A stretch of DNA of 64,000 nt from Clostridium sp. LS (GTDB lineage Bacteria > Bacillota > Clostridia > Clostridiales > Clostridiaceae): NCBI RefSeq assembly GCF_002760435.1, contig NZ_AUUU01000013.1, positions 62,001 to 126,000 of the forward strand, given 5' to 3'. Below are positions 50,900 through 58,973 of the stretch, piece by piece. Each line of letters opens with the position of its first letter. The stretch's first letter is position 1. The translations under genes were made by a program, and so were the position numbers. The notes under the pieces are model-generated. The model was not told the DNA's origin. It worked only from the letters and a program-made list of their open reading frames with translations, and made no database searches.

Positions 50900-51319
50900 A
50901 TGAATAAAGAGTTTATTGAAGTTTCTGAATATACTGAGGAAGGATACAAGCCTTTAGTTGATTATAAATCTTGGCGTGTTGCCGTACTAAATTATATAGA
51001 TGAATTGCTACCTTCACAAATAACCTCAATGCAAAAGCATGATGAGACAGATGAAATATTTGTATTGCTGTCTGGAAAATGCATATTGTTTTCAGGTGGA
51101 AATTCAACCGAGATTGGTGAAATAGATGCTATAGATATGGAACCTTTAAAAATATATAATGTTAAGCGTTCTACATGGCATACTCATACATTAAGTGAAG
51201 AGACATCGGTTCTAATTGTTGAAAATTCAGATACTGGAGATGATAATTCTCCAACTATCCCAATGAACGATGAACAGAAAATGAAAATAATGCAATTAGT
51301 TAAAAATTTGTGGAAATAG
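50900..51319 (+). CDS. Cupin-domain protein
   Basis: A 139-residue soluble protein with a single cupin-like barrel: KHDETDEIFVLLSGKCILFSGG as motif 1 and STWHTHTLSEETSVLIVEN as motif 2, with histidines placed for metal binding. AGAGGAGG precedes the ATG. As the last gene of the beta-glucan operon it might be a sugar epimerase-like or sugar-binding accessory protein, but no activity can be assigned. Confidence 0.8.
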   Translation: MNKEFIEVSEYTEEGYKPLVDYKSWRVAVLNYIDELLPSQITSMQKHDETDEIFVLLSGKCILFSGGNSTEIGEIDAIDMEPLKIYNVKRSTWHTHTLSEETSVLIVENSDTGDDNSPTIPMNDEQKMKIMQLVKNLWK

Positions 51320-51322
51320 TGT

Positions 51323-51387
51323 TATATGATTTGAGTAATTTGTTAGAAGCAAAGTTTGTCAGAAATACAATATACTCAAATCATATA
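51323..51387. repeat. 15-bp inverted repeat after the beta-glucan operon
   Basis: TATATGATTTGAGTA at 51323-51337 is the exact reverse complement of TACTCAAATCATATA at 51373-51387, with a 35-base loop. It begins three bases after the cupin stop. No T-run follows, so it is either an mRNA 3' stem or a DNA-binding site. Confidence 0.7.
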
Positions 51388-51472
51388 GTATTAATTGAAA
51401 AATTGTTCTATTATAGCTAAGTTAAAAAATCAAAATGAAAATATATTACTAAAGTTTAAGGAGCGAATAAAT

Positions 51473-53182
51473 TTGAGAAAGTATATGAAAATCAACATAA
51501 AAGATTTACCTTTGCGAAAAAAGCTCTTTAGATCATTTATGATAATAACTATTCTAGGAAGTTTGTCTTCAATTATTAGTTTAGTCTTTTTGCAGTTAAT
51601 AACTGTTGAGTATAATCATGCTATAAATAATTATGGTTTTTCTCAAGGTGAAGTTGGGAAACTAGGGATAAAAGTAGAGAATTCATATTCTATTGTAAGA
51701 GATATAGCAATGTCAGAGGACGAAAGTTTTGATGAAACACGAAAAGCAAATGTTAGAGATTCAGTTAGTAATTATTCAGAGGAAATTAAACAGCTATTAA
51801 TATCAATAGAAAAAACTAATACAACGAGTATAGAGAAAGAAGAATTTGAAAAAATAAAAAATGATATAAGTGAGTATGAACCTATTAGAGATAGAGTTTT
51901 AGAACTTGGATTAGAAAAGAAAAACAGGCAAGCCTCTCAAATAATGAAATCGGATGTAAGTCCTAAAGTAGAAGTCCTTACAGTTGATATTTCAGAATTA
52001 TTACAAACTAAAATTGATAACTGTAATGAGCTGGTTAATAAATCAAAGACGTTAAAGATAATCTCAATTATAATTATTTTAATATCAATAGGATTAACTT
52101 TGGGTTTAACTATATTTTTATCTAGAAATATAACTAATTTTATTAGTCAGCCTATAGAAAAGATGAACAGAATTGCAAGACAAATGGCAGAGGGAAATTT
52201 GGAAGTAGCTATAGAAGTGGAGTCTAAGGATGAAATTGGAGAATTAGCAAACTCTTTTTCAGAAATGTTAAAGACTCTTAAAGCATATATAAATGACATA
52301 TCTCATGTTTTAGGTCATATATCTATAGGTAACTTAAGTGTTTCTACAAGGGAAGGATATAAAGGGAATTTTGTAGAAATAAAAGAATCTTTACATAATA
52401 TTTTAAATTCCTTTAATGAAGTTTTTTCAGAGATAAATGATGCAACTCATGAAGTTAGTGGCAGTTCAGATAAAGTTGCCAGCATAGCTAAAGTGCTATC
52501 TAAAGGCACAATTGAACAAGCTAGTTCTATAGAACAACTTTCCGCATCAATGATAGATATTAATGAAAAAGTGCAAAGTAATGCTAAAAATGCAAATAAT
52601 ACAAATTATATTACTACTACTTTAGTTGAAAATATTGAAAAAAGTAATTATCAAATGAATGAAATGTTAGTGGCAATGAATGAAATTGAAAAATCATCTA
52701 AGGATATTAAAAATATTATAAAGGCTATTGACTACATTTCCGAGCAGACAAATTTACTAGCATTAAATGCAGCTATAGAAGCAGCAAGAGCAGGTGAGTC
52801 AGGCAAAGGATTTTCAGTTGTTGCTGAGGAGGTAAGAAGTCTTGCGAATCAAAGTACAAATGCAGCAAAGCAAACAACACAGCTTATTGAAGAAGCTATA
52901 AAAGTGGTTAATCAAGGTAAAACATTAGCTAATAATACTGCACAGGCTTTAAAAAATGTTGTTGAAGATGTAAATAGAGCAATAGAATTGGTCTCGAGTA
53001 TTGCATCAGCATCTGAAGATCAAGCATATGCTATAAAACAAGTAAATGATGGAATAATTCAGATAACAAATGTTGTTCAATTGACTTCATCAATAGCAGA
53101 ACAAAGTGCTGCTGCTAGTGAGGAATTAATTAATCAAGCAAATAATCTTGATAAAATGATTGAAAAATATAACAAATCTTAG
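51473..53182 (+). CDS. Methyl-accepting chemotaxis protein, 4HB type
   Basis: A 569-residue chemoreceptor. TM1 (about 15-37) and TM2 (about 190-212) flank a four-helix-bundle extracellular domain; a HAMP domain ([22 protein letters not shown]) and the signalling coiled coil follow, with the tip [20 protein letters not shown]. The start is TTG 51473, because AAGGAG at 51458-51463 precedes it by nine bases; the next ATG is too far away. It follows the beta-glucan operon, much as the other receptor follows the galactoside operon. Confidence 0.9.
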   Translation: MRKYMKINIKDLPLRKKLFRSFMIITILGSLSSIISLVFLQLITVEYNHAINNYGFSQGEVGKLGIKVENSYSIVRDIAMSEDESFDETRKANVRDSVSNYSEEIKQLLISIEKTNTTSIEKEEFEKIKNDISEYEPIRDRVLELGLEKKNRQASQIMKSDVSPKVEVLTVDISELLQTKIDNCNELVNKSKTLKIISIIIILISIGLTLGLTIFLSRNITNFISQPIEKMNRIARQMAEGNLEVAIEVESKDEIGELANSFSEMLKTLKAYINDISHVLGHISIGNLSVSTREGYKGNFVEIKESLHNILNSFNEVFSEINDATHEVSGSSDKVASIAKVLSKGTIEQASSIEQLSASMIDINEKVQSNAKNANNTNYITTTLVENIEKSNYQMNEMLVAMNEIEKSSKDIKNIIKAIDYISEQTNLLALNAAIEAARAGESGKGFSVVAEEVRSLANQSTNAAKQTTQLIEEAIKVVNQGKTLANNTAQALKNVVEDVNRAIELVSSIASASEDQAYAIKQVNDGIIQITNVVQLTSSIAEQSAAASEELINQANNLDKMIEKYNKS

Positions 53183-53293
53183 GATTAAGTTTTATTAAGA
53201 ATATCTGTAATTACAACAAAAGATATAGAAGATAAAATTGCAAATTTAATTATTAATAAAGTCAATTATAAATAATCTAAAAACAATAATATA

Positions 53294-53323
53294 TTTAAGA
53301 GAGGAATTTTATCCTCCCTTAAA
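53294..53323. terminator. Bidirectional terminator, MCP/dioxygenase
   Basis: A 12-base stem with one mismatch, TTTAAGAGAGGA with TCCTCCCTTAAA, with a six-base loop, between convergent genes and flanked by AT-rich runs. Confidence 0.75.
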
Positions 53324-53325
53324 CT

Positions 53326-54093
53326 TTAAAATTCGAAACATAGATTACTAAAGGTGCCGTTTTCATAATTTCTATTAATGACTTTAGGTATTTTATTCTC
53401 ATCACCACTTCCCATAGCTATAAATAAAGGGACAAAGTGCTCAGCCCTTGGAACTGCAAGATTAGCATAAGGTGCAAGGGTTAGATAAGAGTTTAAAGAG
53501 TCTAAATCCCTTTTTTCTATATGCTCAATTAACCAATCATCAAAGGCTACTGCTTCAGGTTTAACACTTACTTCACCAGGAAAGATCCAATTTAAATTAT
53601 GTACTGTTGTTCCACTACCTATAACTAAGATATCTTCTTCTCCAAGATCACGCAAAGCAGCACCAATATTATATTGTTCTTTTATGCATAAAGAAGGATT
53701 AATAGAAAGTTGAACAACGGGAATATCTGCATTCGGATACATGTGTCTTAACGCAACCCATGAACCATGATCCAGGCCTCTCATCATTTCTATCTTTGTT
53801 TTAATGTTTTTTTTCATAAAGTTTTCTTCGAGAATTAATGCTATTTCCGTAGATCCTTTTGCGGGATACTTAACTTCATACATCTCTTTTGGAAAGCCAT
53901 AATAATCATAAATAGTATCTAGAACATCATCAGTATATGTTAAGGACAAAACTTCACATTCCCAATGAGCACTAAAAATAACTATTGCTTTAGGGGAGAT
54001 GCGTTTACCAAGATTATTAAGGAATACTGTATACTTATTTGTTTCTATTGCTAGGTTGGGAGAGCCATGACTTAGAAATAATGACGGAACCAT
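53326..54093 (-). CDS. ygiD: LigB-type extradiol dioxygenase (YgiD/DODA-like)
   Basis: A 255-residue class III extradiol dioxygenase homologue. Candidate metal ligands are His in LSHGSPN and in FSAHWE, and the DHGSWVALRHMYP and VIGSGTTVHNL segments match the DOPA 4,5-dioxygenase/YgiD group. These enzymes open catechol rings with oxygen, which is odd for an anaerobe, so the natural role may differ. AGGAGG precedes the start on the reverse strand. It is a single gene. Confidence 0.88.
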   Translation of the reverse strand: MVPSLFLSHGSPNLAIETNKYTVFLNNLGKRISPKAIVIFSAHWECEVLSLTYTDDVLDTIYDYYGFPKEMYEVKYPAKGSTEIALILEENFMKKNIKTKIEMMRGLDHGSWVALRHMYPNADIPVVQLSINPSLCIKEQYNIGAALRDLGEEDILVIGSGTTVHNLNWIFPGEVSVKPEAVAFDDWLIEHIEKRDLDSLNSYLTLAPYANLAVPRAEHFVPLFIAMGSGDENKIPKVINRNYENGTFSNLCFEF

Positions 54094-54299
54094 TTGAAAA
54101 TCCTCCTAATATAAAAACTTATCAATTTTTTATATTAGTTTTATTCCTTTTTATTAGAAATATTCAGTTTCAATTACGTCTTATATAGTTAAATTTGTTG
54201 AAGTGTTTAGAATCTAATGAATAACTTAGCAGAGAATATGGGATTATATATTAGAATGGAATAATGGAACTAATTTTTTAAAAGAAAGGAGATTTAATT

Positions 54300-54680
54300 T
54301 TGATAATATCGGAGAGTAAAATGGATCCTTATTTAACAGAAATATCAAATGAAGATACTCTTGTTTTTTCAGATGTAACAAGAGAAAAGGGCGGTAGTGG
54401 AAAACACTTTAAACCATTTGATTTATTATGCGCTGGATATGCGTCATGCTTAAATATCACTACTAGAATGGTACTCCAAAAAATGCATTTAGAATATGAA
54501 AAAGTAATAGTTAAAATAAATCTAAATAACAATGATGAAGAAAAAGCAATTTTTGAATATGATATTGAGATTATTGGCAACATTGATGACGAAACAAAAG
54601 CTTCAGTCATTGCTAAGGCAGAGAAATGCCCAGTTAGAAAAACATTATCAAAGCAAATAGAATTTAATAGAGCAAAATAA
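54300..54680 (+). CDS. OsmC-family peroxiredoxin-like protein
   Basis: A 126-residue OsmC/Ohr fold protein. Two redox cysteines are present: one in LLCAGYASCLN and one in KCPVRKTLSKQI. They would reduce organic peroxides through a thiol cycle. The start is TTG with AAAGGAG seven bases ahead, and no ATG alternative fits. It is divergent from the dioxygenase gene. Confidence 0.88.
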   Translation: MIISESKMDPYLTEISNEDTLVFSDVTREKGGSGKHFKPFDLLCAGYASCLNITTRMVLQKMHLEYEKVIVKINLNNNDEEKAIFEYDIEIIGNIDDETKASVIAKAEKCPVRKTLSKQIEFNRAK

Positions 54681-54730
54681 AGTAATTTATTCATATGATA
54701 CTTTTATAAATATTCTAGATTATTTGAACT

Positions 54731-54748
54731 GACCACAATTTTGTGGTC
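54731..54748. repeat. Perfect palindrome after the OsmC gene
   Basis: GACCACAATTTTGTGGTC, eight-base arms around TT, 51 bases after the OsmC stop. No T-run follows. It may be a weak terminator or a protein-binding site. Confidence 0.55.
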
Positions 54749-54892
54749 GGCAATTAATTATTGGAATGGAATTGCATCTATTGATATCATAAGGATTAAT
54801 CAGAATTTTATGGAAAATCTAATAATTGGCAAGAAAAAAGAGTAATTGACAGATTTGAATGTAATAATGCTATATCTCAGGATATATGTGGA

Positions 54893-54921
54893 TTGTTGGC
54901 GATTACTAAAGGTGTTATAAT
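54893..54921 (+). promoter_or_regulatory. Promoter of the NlpC/P60 gene
   Basis: TTGTTG and TATAAT are separated by 17 bases, with a TG at the extended -10 position (TGTTATAAT). It lies about 50 bases before the chosen start. Confidence 0.6.
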
Positions 54922-54971
54922 AAATTTATCAGGGGATGATAAGGGGGAAAGGTTTAATAAACCGAAAATGT

Positions 54972-56267
54972 ATGAAAAATAGAGTTTTAGCACTTTCTTT
55001 AGTAATTATTATGACATTTGGTAGTTCTATATCAGCATTTGCTGCACCCGACAATGGGCAACTAAATGCTTCAAGACAAAAATATGCAGAAATTGAAAAC
55101 AGAATAAAAGATATTTCAAATAAAATAGATGAGTTAAGTGCTCAAATTGAGCCTTTAGAAGCAGCTGTAGAAAAGAATAAAAGTGAAATTGAAAATATAA
55201 ATAATGTAATAGATTTGACAAAGAAAGATATTGATAAATGTAAAAAAGATATAAATGATTTAGATTTGGCTTTAGGACAAAGAGTTAAAGCTATGTATAA
55301 CTCAGGAGATTTAGAATTTAATTATTTAAAGTTTTTATTTAGTTCTGATTCAACCAGCGATTTTTTTTCGAGGGTACAAGCTATAAGCGAAATTGCAGGA
55401 AAAGACAAGTCTTTTATAGAGAATATTACAAGTAAAAAAGATGAATTAAATAATAAAGTAAAGTCTTTAGATGATAAAAAAGAAGAAATTAATAAGCTTA
55501 ATAAAGAAATTCAAAGTAATTTGAGTGAATTAGACAGTAAAAAGAAGAGTCAGGAAATTCTAGCACAGCAGGCTAAAGCAGAAAGAAGTAAATTTGATGC
55601 TGAATACTTATCACAATTGGAAAGAGATACTGTAAAATCACAATTTGATACCATAGATAGTGCTGATAGTACTTATGCAGATGTTCAAGGCGCTATTAGT
55701 CAATTAACAAGTATTAGGGATAATCAAATAAAAAGCCCAACAATTATTAGTGAAATTAATGCTAAACTTGATAAGGCAAAAACAGTAGCAAGTCAAAAAA
55801 AGGCAGCAGAAGATAAGTTAGCCGCTGATAGGCAAAGACAGGCCCAAGCAGCACAAGCTTCTTCTTCAACTTCAAATTCAGGTGGCAAAAAATCAAGTTC
55901 TTCAAGTTCTGTATCAGTTCCATCAGGAGGAAATGCTCAAGCAATTTTAAATGAGGCTTATAAACATTTAGGAGCATCATATGTCTGGGGAGCTACGGGG
56001 CCTAGTACTTTTGACTGCTCTGGATTTACATCTTATGTATATAGTCATGCGGCAGGAATTGATATAACAAGAACAACGTATACGCAGATAAATGAAGGAC
56101 AACCTGTTAGTCAAGATCAGCTTAGACCAGGAGATTTAGTATTCCCCAATCCGGGACATGTGGGCATATATGTTGGAAACGGGCAAATGATTCATGCACC
56201 TCAAACTGGGGATGTTGTAAAAGTAGGACCTGTATATAATTTCTATGCAGCAAGAAGAATATTGTAG
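54972..56267 (+). CDS. Secreted NlpC/P60 peptidoglycan endopeptidase
   Basis: A 431-residue exported cell-wall hydrolase. A signal peptide (MKNRVLALSLVIIMTFG, cleavage after AFA) is followed by a long coiled coil (about 30-265), a Ser/Gly-rich linker and a C-terminal NlpC/P60 domain. The catalytic Cys is in TFDCSGFTS, His in NPGHVGIYVG, and a further His in MIHAPQTG. It cuts peptide stems in peptidoglycan during growth or division. The start is uncertain: an in-frame ATG at 54936 abuts its own AGGGG, while ATG 54972 gives a standard signal peptide but lies 18 bases from the GGAAAGG. Confidence 0.9.
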   Translation: MKNRVLALSLVIIMTFGSSISAFAAPDNGQLNASRQKYAEIENRIKDISNKIDELSAQIEPLEAAVEKNKSEIENINNVIDLTKKDIDKCKKDINDLDLALGQRVKAMYNSGDLEFNYLKFLFSSDSTSDFFSRVQAISEIAGKDKSFIENITSKKDELNNKVKSLDDKKEEINKLNKEIQSNLSELDSKKKSQEILAQQAKAERSKFDAEYLSQLERDTVKSQFDTIDSADSTYADVQGAISQLTSIRDNQIKSPTIISEINAKLDKAKTVASQKKAAEDKLAADRQRQAQAAQASSSTSNSGGKKSSSSSSVSVPSGGNAQAILNEAYKHLGASYVWGATGPSTFDCSGFTSYVYSHAAGIDITRTTYTQINEGQPVSQDQLRPGDLVFPNPGHVGIYVGNGQMIHAPQTGDVVKVGPVYNFYAARRIL

Positions 56268-56300
56268 TATTATAAGAAAACTTTAAAATACATAACTAAT

Positions 56301-56344
56301 AATAAGGTTAGAAAAGATTTTGATTTTCTAACCTTATTATTATA
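56301..56344 (+). terminator. Terminator after the NlpC/P60 gene
   Basis: A perfect 15-bp stem, AATAAGGTTAGAAAA with TTTTCTAACCTTATT, with an eight-base loop and followed by AT-rich sequence. Confidence 0.88.
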
Positions 56345-56461
56345 GTTAATTATTTGCTCTAAAAGCGTTTAAGGATTACGAAAATACTATCAGAATATCA
56401 ATTCAATAATATAACCTTCTAGGTTAACTAAATTATTAAAAAGATAAAGGGTGAGAAATAA

Positions 56462-56824
56462 ATGAAATTAAAATATAAGTATTTAGGTCTATTCATAAGC
56501 TTACTTATAATTGAAATATATATAGGACTTTATATACATGATAATATCATTAGGCCTTATATTGGAGATGTTTTGGTGGTTGGTGTTATTTACTTTTTGT
56601 TAAGGGGGATAAATTGTAAATCGAAATTCTTAGCTCTATATGTTTTTATATTTGCTTGTTTAGTTGAAATAGGTCAATATTTTAATTTGGCTTCAGTATT
56701 ACATATAGATAATTTCAAGCTTGCTAAGGTTATTTTAGGCTCAACTTTTGATTTAAAAGATATATTATGTTATTTTATGGGGACAATAATAATATTCATA
56801 TACGAAAGAATACAAAGATTTTAG
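56462..56824 (+). CDS. DUF2809 membrane protein
   Basis: A 120-residue membrane protein with four hydrophobic helices. The start YKYLGLFISLLIIEIYIGLYIHD and the IRPYIGDVLVVGVIYFLL segment are typical of DUF2809, as is the late DLKDILCYFMGT. The family's function is unknown. A GGGTGAG-type ribosome site precedes the ATG. It is followed on the same strand by the truncated AIM24-family gene. Confidence 0.82.
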   Translation: MKLKYKYLGLFISLLIIEIYIGLYIHDNIIRPYIGDVLVVGVIYFLLRGINCKSKFLALYVFIFACLVEIGQYFNLASVLHIDNFKLAKVILGSTFDLKDILCYFMGTIIIFIYERIQRF

Positions 56825-56924
56825 AGTAAAATATTGTACAGTTAGAGAAAATACTGTATGATTAAGAAAATATTTAAATATGGTTAATAATTTCAATTGA
56901 GCCAAGTAAAGGAGAATAAATTAT

Positions 56925-57365
56925 ATGTATTCACACGAAATTGATTATTCTATTTATGGTGATGATATGCAATATGTGGAGATTGAACTTGATCCAATGG
57001 AAACTGTTGTAGCAGAAGCTGGTGCTTTAATGATGATGGCTCCATCGATAGAAATGGAAACAATATTTGGAGATGGATCAAAACAAAATACTGGCGGATT
57101 TATGGATAAAATTTTCTCGGCAGGAAAAAGGGTACTAACAGGAGAAAGTTTATTTATGACGGCATTTACAAATGCAGGACAACTAAGGGAAAAAGTATAT
57201 TTTGCAGCACCTTATCCAGGGAAAATACTTCCAATGGATTTAAGGGCTTATGGCGGTCAATTAATATGTCAAAAGGATGCTTTTTTATGTGCAGCTAAAG
57301 GTGTATCTATAGGCATAGATTTTAGGAAAAAATTAGGTGTTGGTTTCTTTGGCGAAGTTATGTGA
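56925..57365 (+). pseudogene. AIM24/TIGR00266 family gene, truncated by insertion
   Basis: The N-terminal 140 or so residues of an AIM24-family beta-rich protein: [22 protein letters not shown], a [13 protein letters not shown] segment and [19 protein letters not shown]. Normal members run to about 220-265 residues and continue after GFFG with a GGEGF-like motif. Here the frame meets EVM and a stop, just where Tn554-like DNA begins. A break near 57350-57362 is inferred, and the missing half should lie beyond the right end of the element. The family's role is unclear. Confidence 0.85.
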
Positions 57366-57395
57366 TAAAAATCAAGATTTATAAAATAATTAAAA

Positions 57396-57522
57396 ATGTC
57401 CAGTATATACTATAAGATATTTAAAATAAAGAGTTTATAGTATGTACTTTTTTTATGTTTAAATAAATTAATATAGTGCATGTCCAATAAATGTTTTATA
57501 ATAGATAATAATAAAATGTCCA
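57396..57522 (+). repeat. ATGTCCA direct repeats at the element's left end
   Basis: ATGTCCA occurs at 57396-57402, 57480-57486 and 57516-57522, the first and last within the longer AAAATGTCCA and the last two within ATGTCCAAT. All face the same way and lie between the AIM24 break and the first recombinase start. They may be binding sites for the recombinases. Confidence 0.6.
57402..57454 (+). terminator. Hairpin with T-run at the element's left end
   Basis: AGTATATACTATAA pairs with TTATAGTATGTACT (one G-T type mismatch), followed by seven T residues. It could stop read-through from the host gene into the element, or form part of the end recognised by the recombinases. Confidence 0.65.
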
Positions 57523-58965
57523 ATGGGAATCGTAATGAAAATTAAGAAGTGGATTAGGAAGGTTTTATGTATGTATAGGGATTTGGGTACTTTGAATTTA
57601 GATAATGACGATATAGTAGATAGTATAGAAATTGATGAATTGAGATTTTTTATTAATAGGAAAACAAATTCAAAAGGATTAGATATTATTAACCTAAGAT
57701 CTAAAGAATTTCGAGGAGTAAGAATAAATGTACTCGTAGGTGGAATTTATAAAACTTTTTTTGGAATCAAAGAGGAGAGTGCAAAAGGTGTTCACGAATT
57801 TACAGATTTTTTCTATGATGATTTTGGTTTAGCTGAAATTAAAATTGGATTATCTGATAAAGCGTCAAATACTCTTAATAATTATTCAAAGCCTTTAATA
57901 AAGTTTTTAAATTACATATACAAACAAGGAATTAAAAACATAGAGGAATTAGATAAAGATATGATAAAAGAATTTTTAAACTTATATTCATATAACCTAT
58001 TACCAGATGATTGCAAATCAGATACATGTAGGTCAAAAACGGAAGTTAATCGAGTAAATCAGGTAATAACTAAATTCATTTTTTGGTTATTCACATCTAA
58101 AAAAACAGCAAGAAATAAAAAATTAAAATATAATATGAAGTACTTTGAAGCAAGTGATTTTAAAACTATGCAATATTCAAGAAAGCTGAAAAGTGGTGGG
58201 ATAGAATATAGATATAAATTACGGGATATAGTTACTGTAAACTTGGATAATTCAAATAATGGCCAAAAGCGAAGCAAAGCAATTAGAGGTACTTTATACA
58301 CAGTAAAAAAGCTTATAGAAGTGTCCAGGATAATAGATCCAATGATTACGTTTGCCATCATTCTTGATTCGTTTGCTGGGTTAAGACTGGGTGAAGTTAT
58401 GCAGATGCATAATGGACGACTTAAATTAATTGATTCTAGATTTAAAAGTTGTAGTTTATATATAGATTTAACATCAGATTCTAGACTACGTTCTGACAGG
58501 GTCAAGACAGGAGAAATTAAAGTGAACAGAGAACAACCAATATTTGAGGTGTTTGCTGATGTTATAAGAGACGAATATTTAGAGCACCAAGAACTTTTAT
58601 TACAGAAAGGATTTTTAATGCATAAATATGGTGCTTTGTTTATTAATGAGGAAGGAAAAGCTATGACTAGTGATAATTACATGAAAAGATTTAGAGCTAT
58701 AGCTGAGCAAGCTATTATCAATATAAAAATTGAAGCCGCAAAAGGAAATGAACTAGCCATAAGAGAAGAACGGTTGCTTGAGGGGAAAATAATAACACCC
58801 CATTCTTTAAGATATATTTATAGTCAATTTATAAAAGAGGTTGTAGGGGAAAGAACTGCAGTGGCATACTTTCGTGGTGACCAAAATATAAAAAGTCAAG
58901 ATACATATATACCAGAGACTAATTTAAAAAAGGCTAAAGAGCTATTTATGAGCTATTTTGTCTAG
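57523..58965 (+). CDS. Tyrosine recombinase, TnpA-like (Tn554 type)
   Basis: A 480-residue integrase. An N-terminal SAM-like core-binding domain (about 105-180) precedes the catalytic domain: Arg288 in AGLRLGEVM, His427 and Arg430 in TPHSLRYIYSQF, and the nucleophile Tyr462 in QDTYIPE. The residues needed for strand exchange are therefore largely present. An in-frame ATG at 57535 is an alternative start with a weak GGGA ahead. Its stop is eight bases before the next gene, whose AGGAGG it precedes. Confidence 0.88.
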   Translation: MGIVMKIKKWIRKVLCMYRDLGTLNLDNDDIVDSIEIDELRFFINRKTNSKGLDIINLRSKEFRGVRINVLVGGIYKTFFGIKEESAKGVHEFTDFFYDDFGLAEIKIGLSDKASNTLNNYSKPLIKFLNYIYKQGIKNIEELDKDMIKEFLNLYSYNLLPDDCKSDTCRSKTEVNRVNQVITKFIFWLFTSKKTARNKKLKYNMKYFEASDFKTMQYSRKLKSGGIEYRYKLRDIVTVNLDNSNNGQKRSKAIRGTLYTVKKLIEVSRIIDPMITFAIILDSFAGLRLGEVMQMHNGRLKLIDSRFKSCSLYIDLTSDSRLRSDRVKTGEIKVNREQPIFEVFADVIRDEYLEHQELLLQKGFLMHKYGALFINEEGKAMTSDNYMKRFRAIAEQAIINIKIEAAKGNELAIREERLLEGKIITPHSLRYIYSQFIKEVVGERTAVAYFRGDQNIKSQDTYIPETNLKKAKELFMSYFV

Positions 58966-58973
58966 GAGGAGTA

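Noticed and set aside
57402-57448. Reading the left-end hairpin as a terminal inverted repeat of a DDE transposon.
   Set aside because: The element encodes tyrosine recombinases, which do not need such ends, and the hairpin is followed by a T-run as in a terminator.
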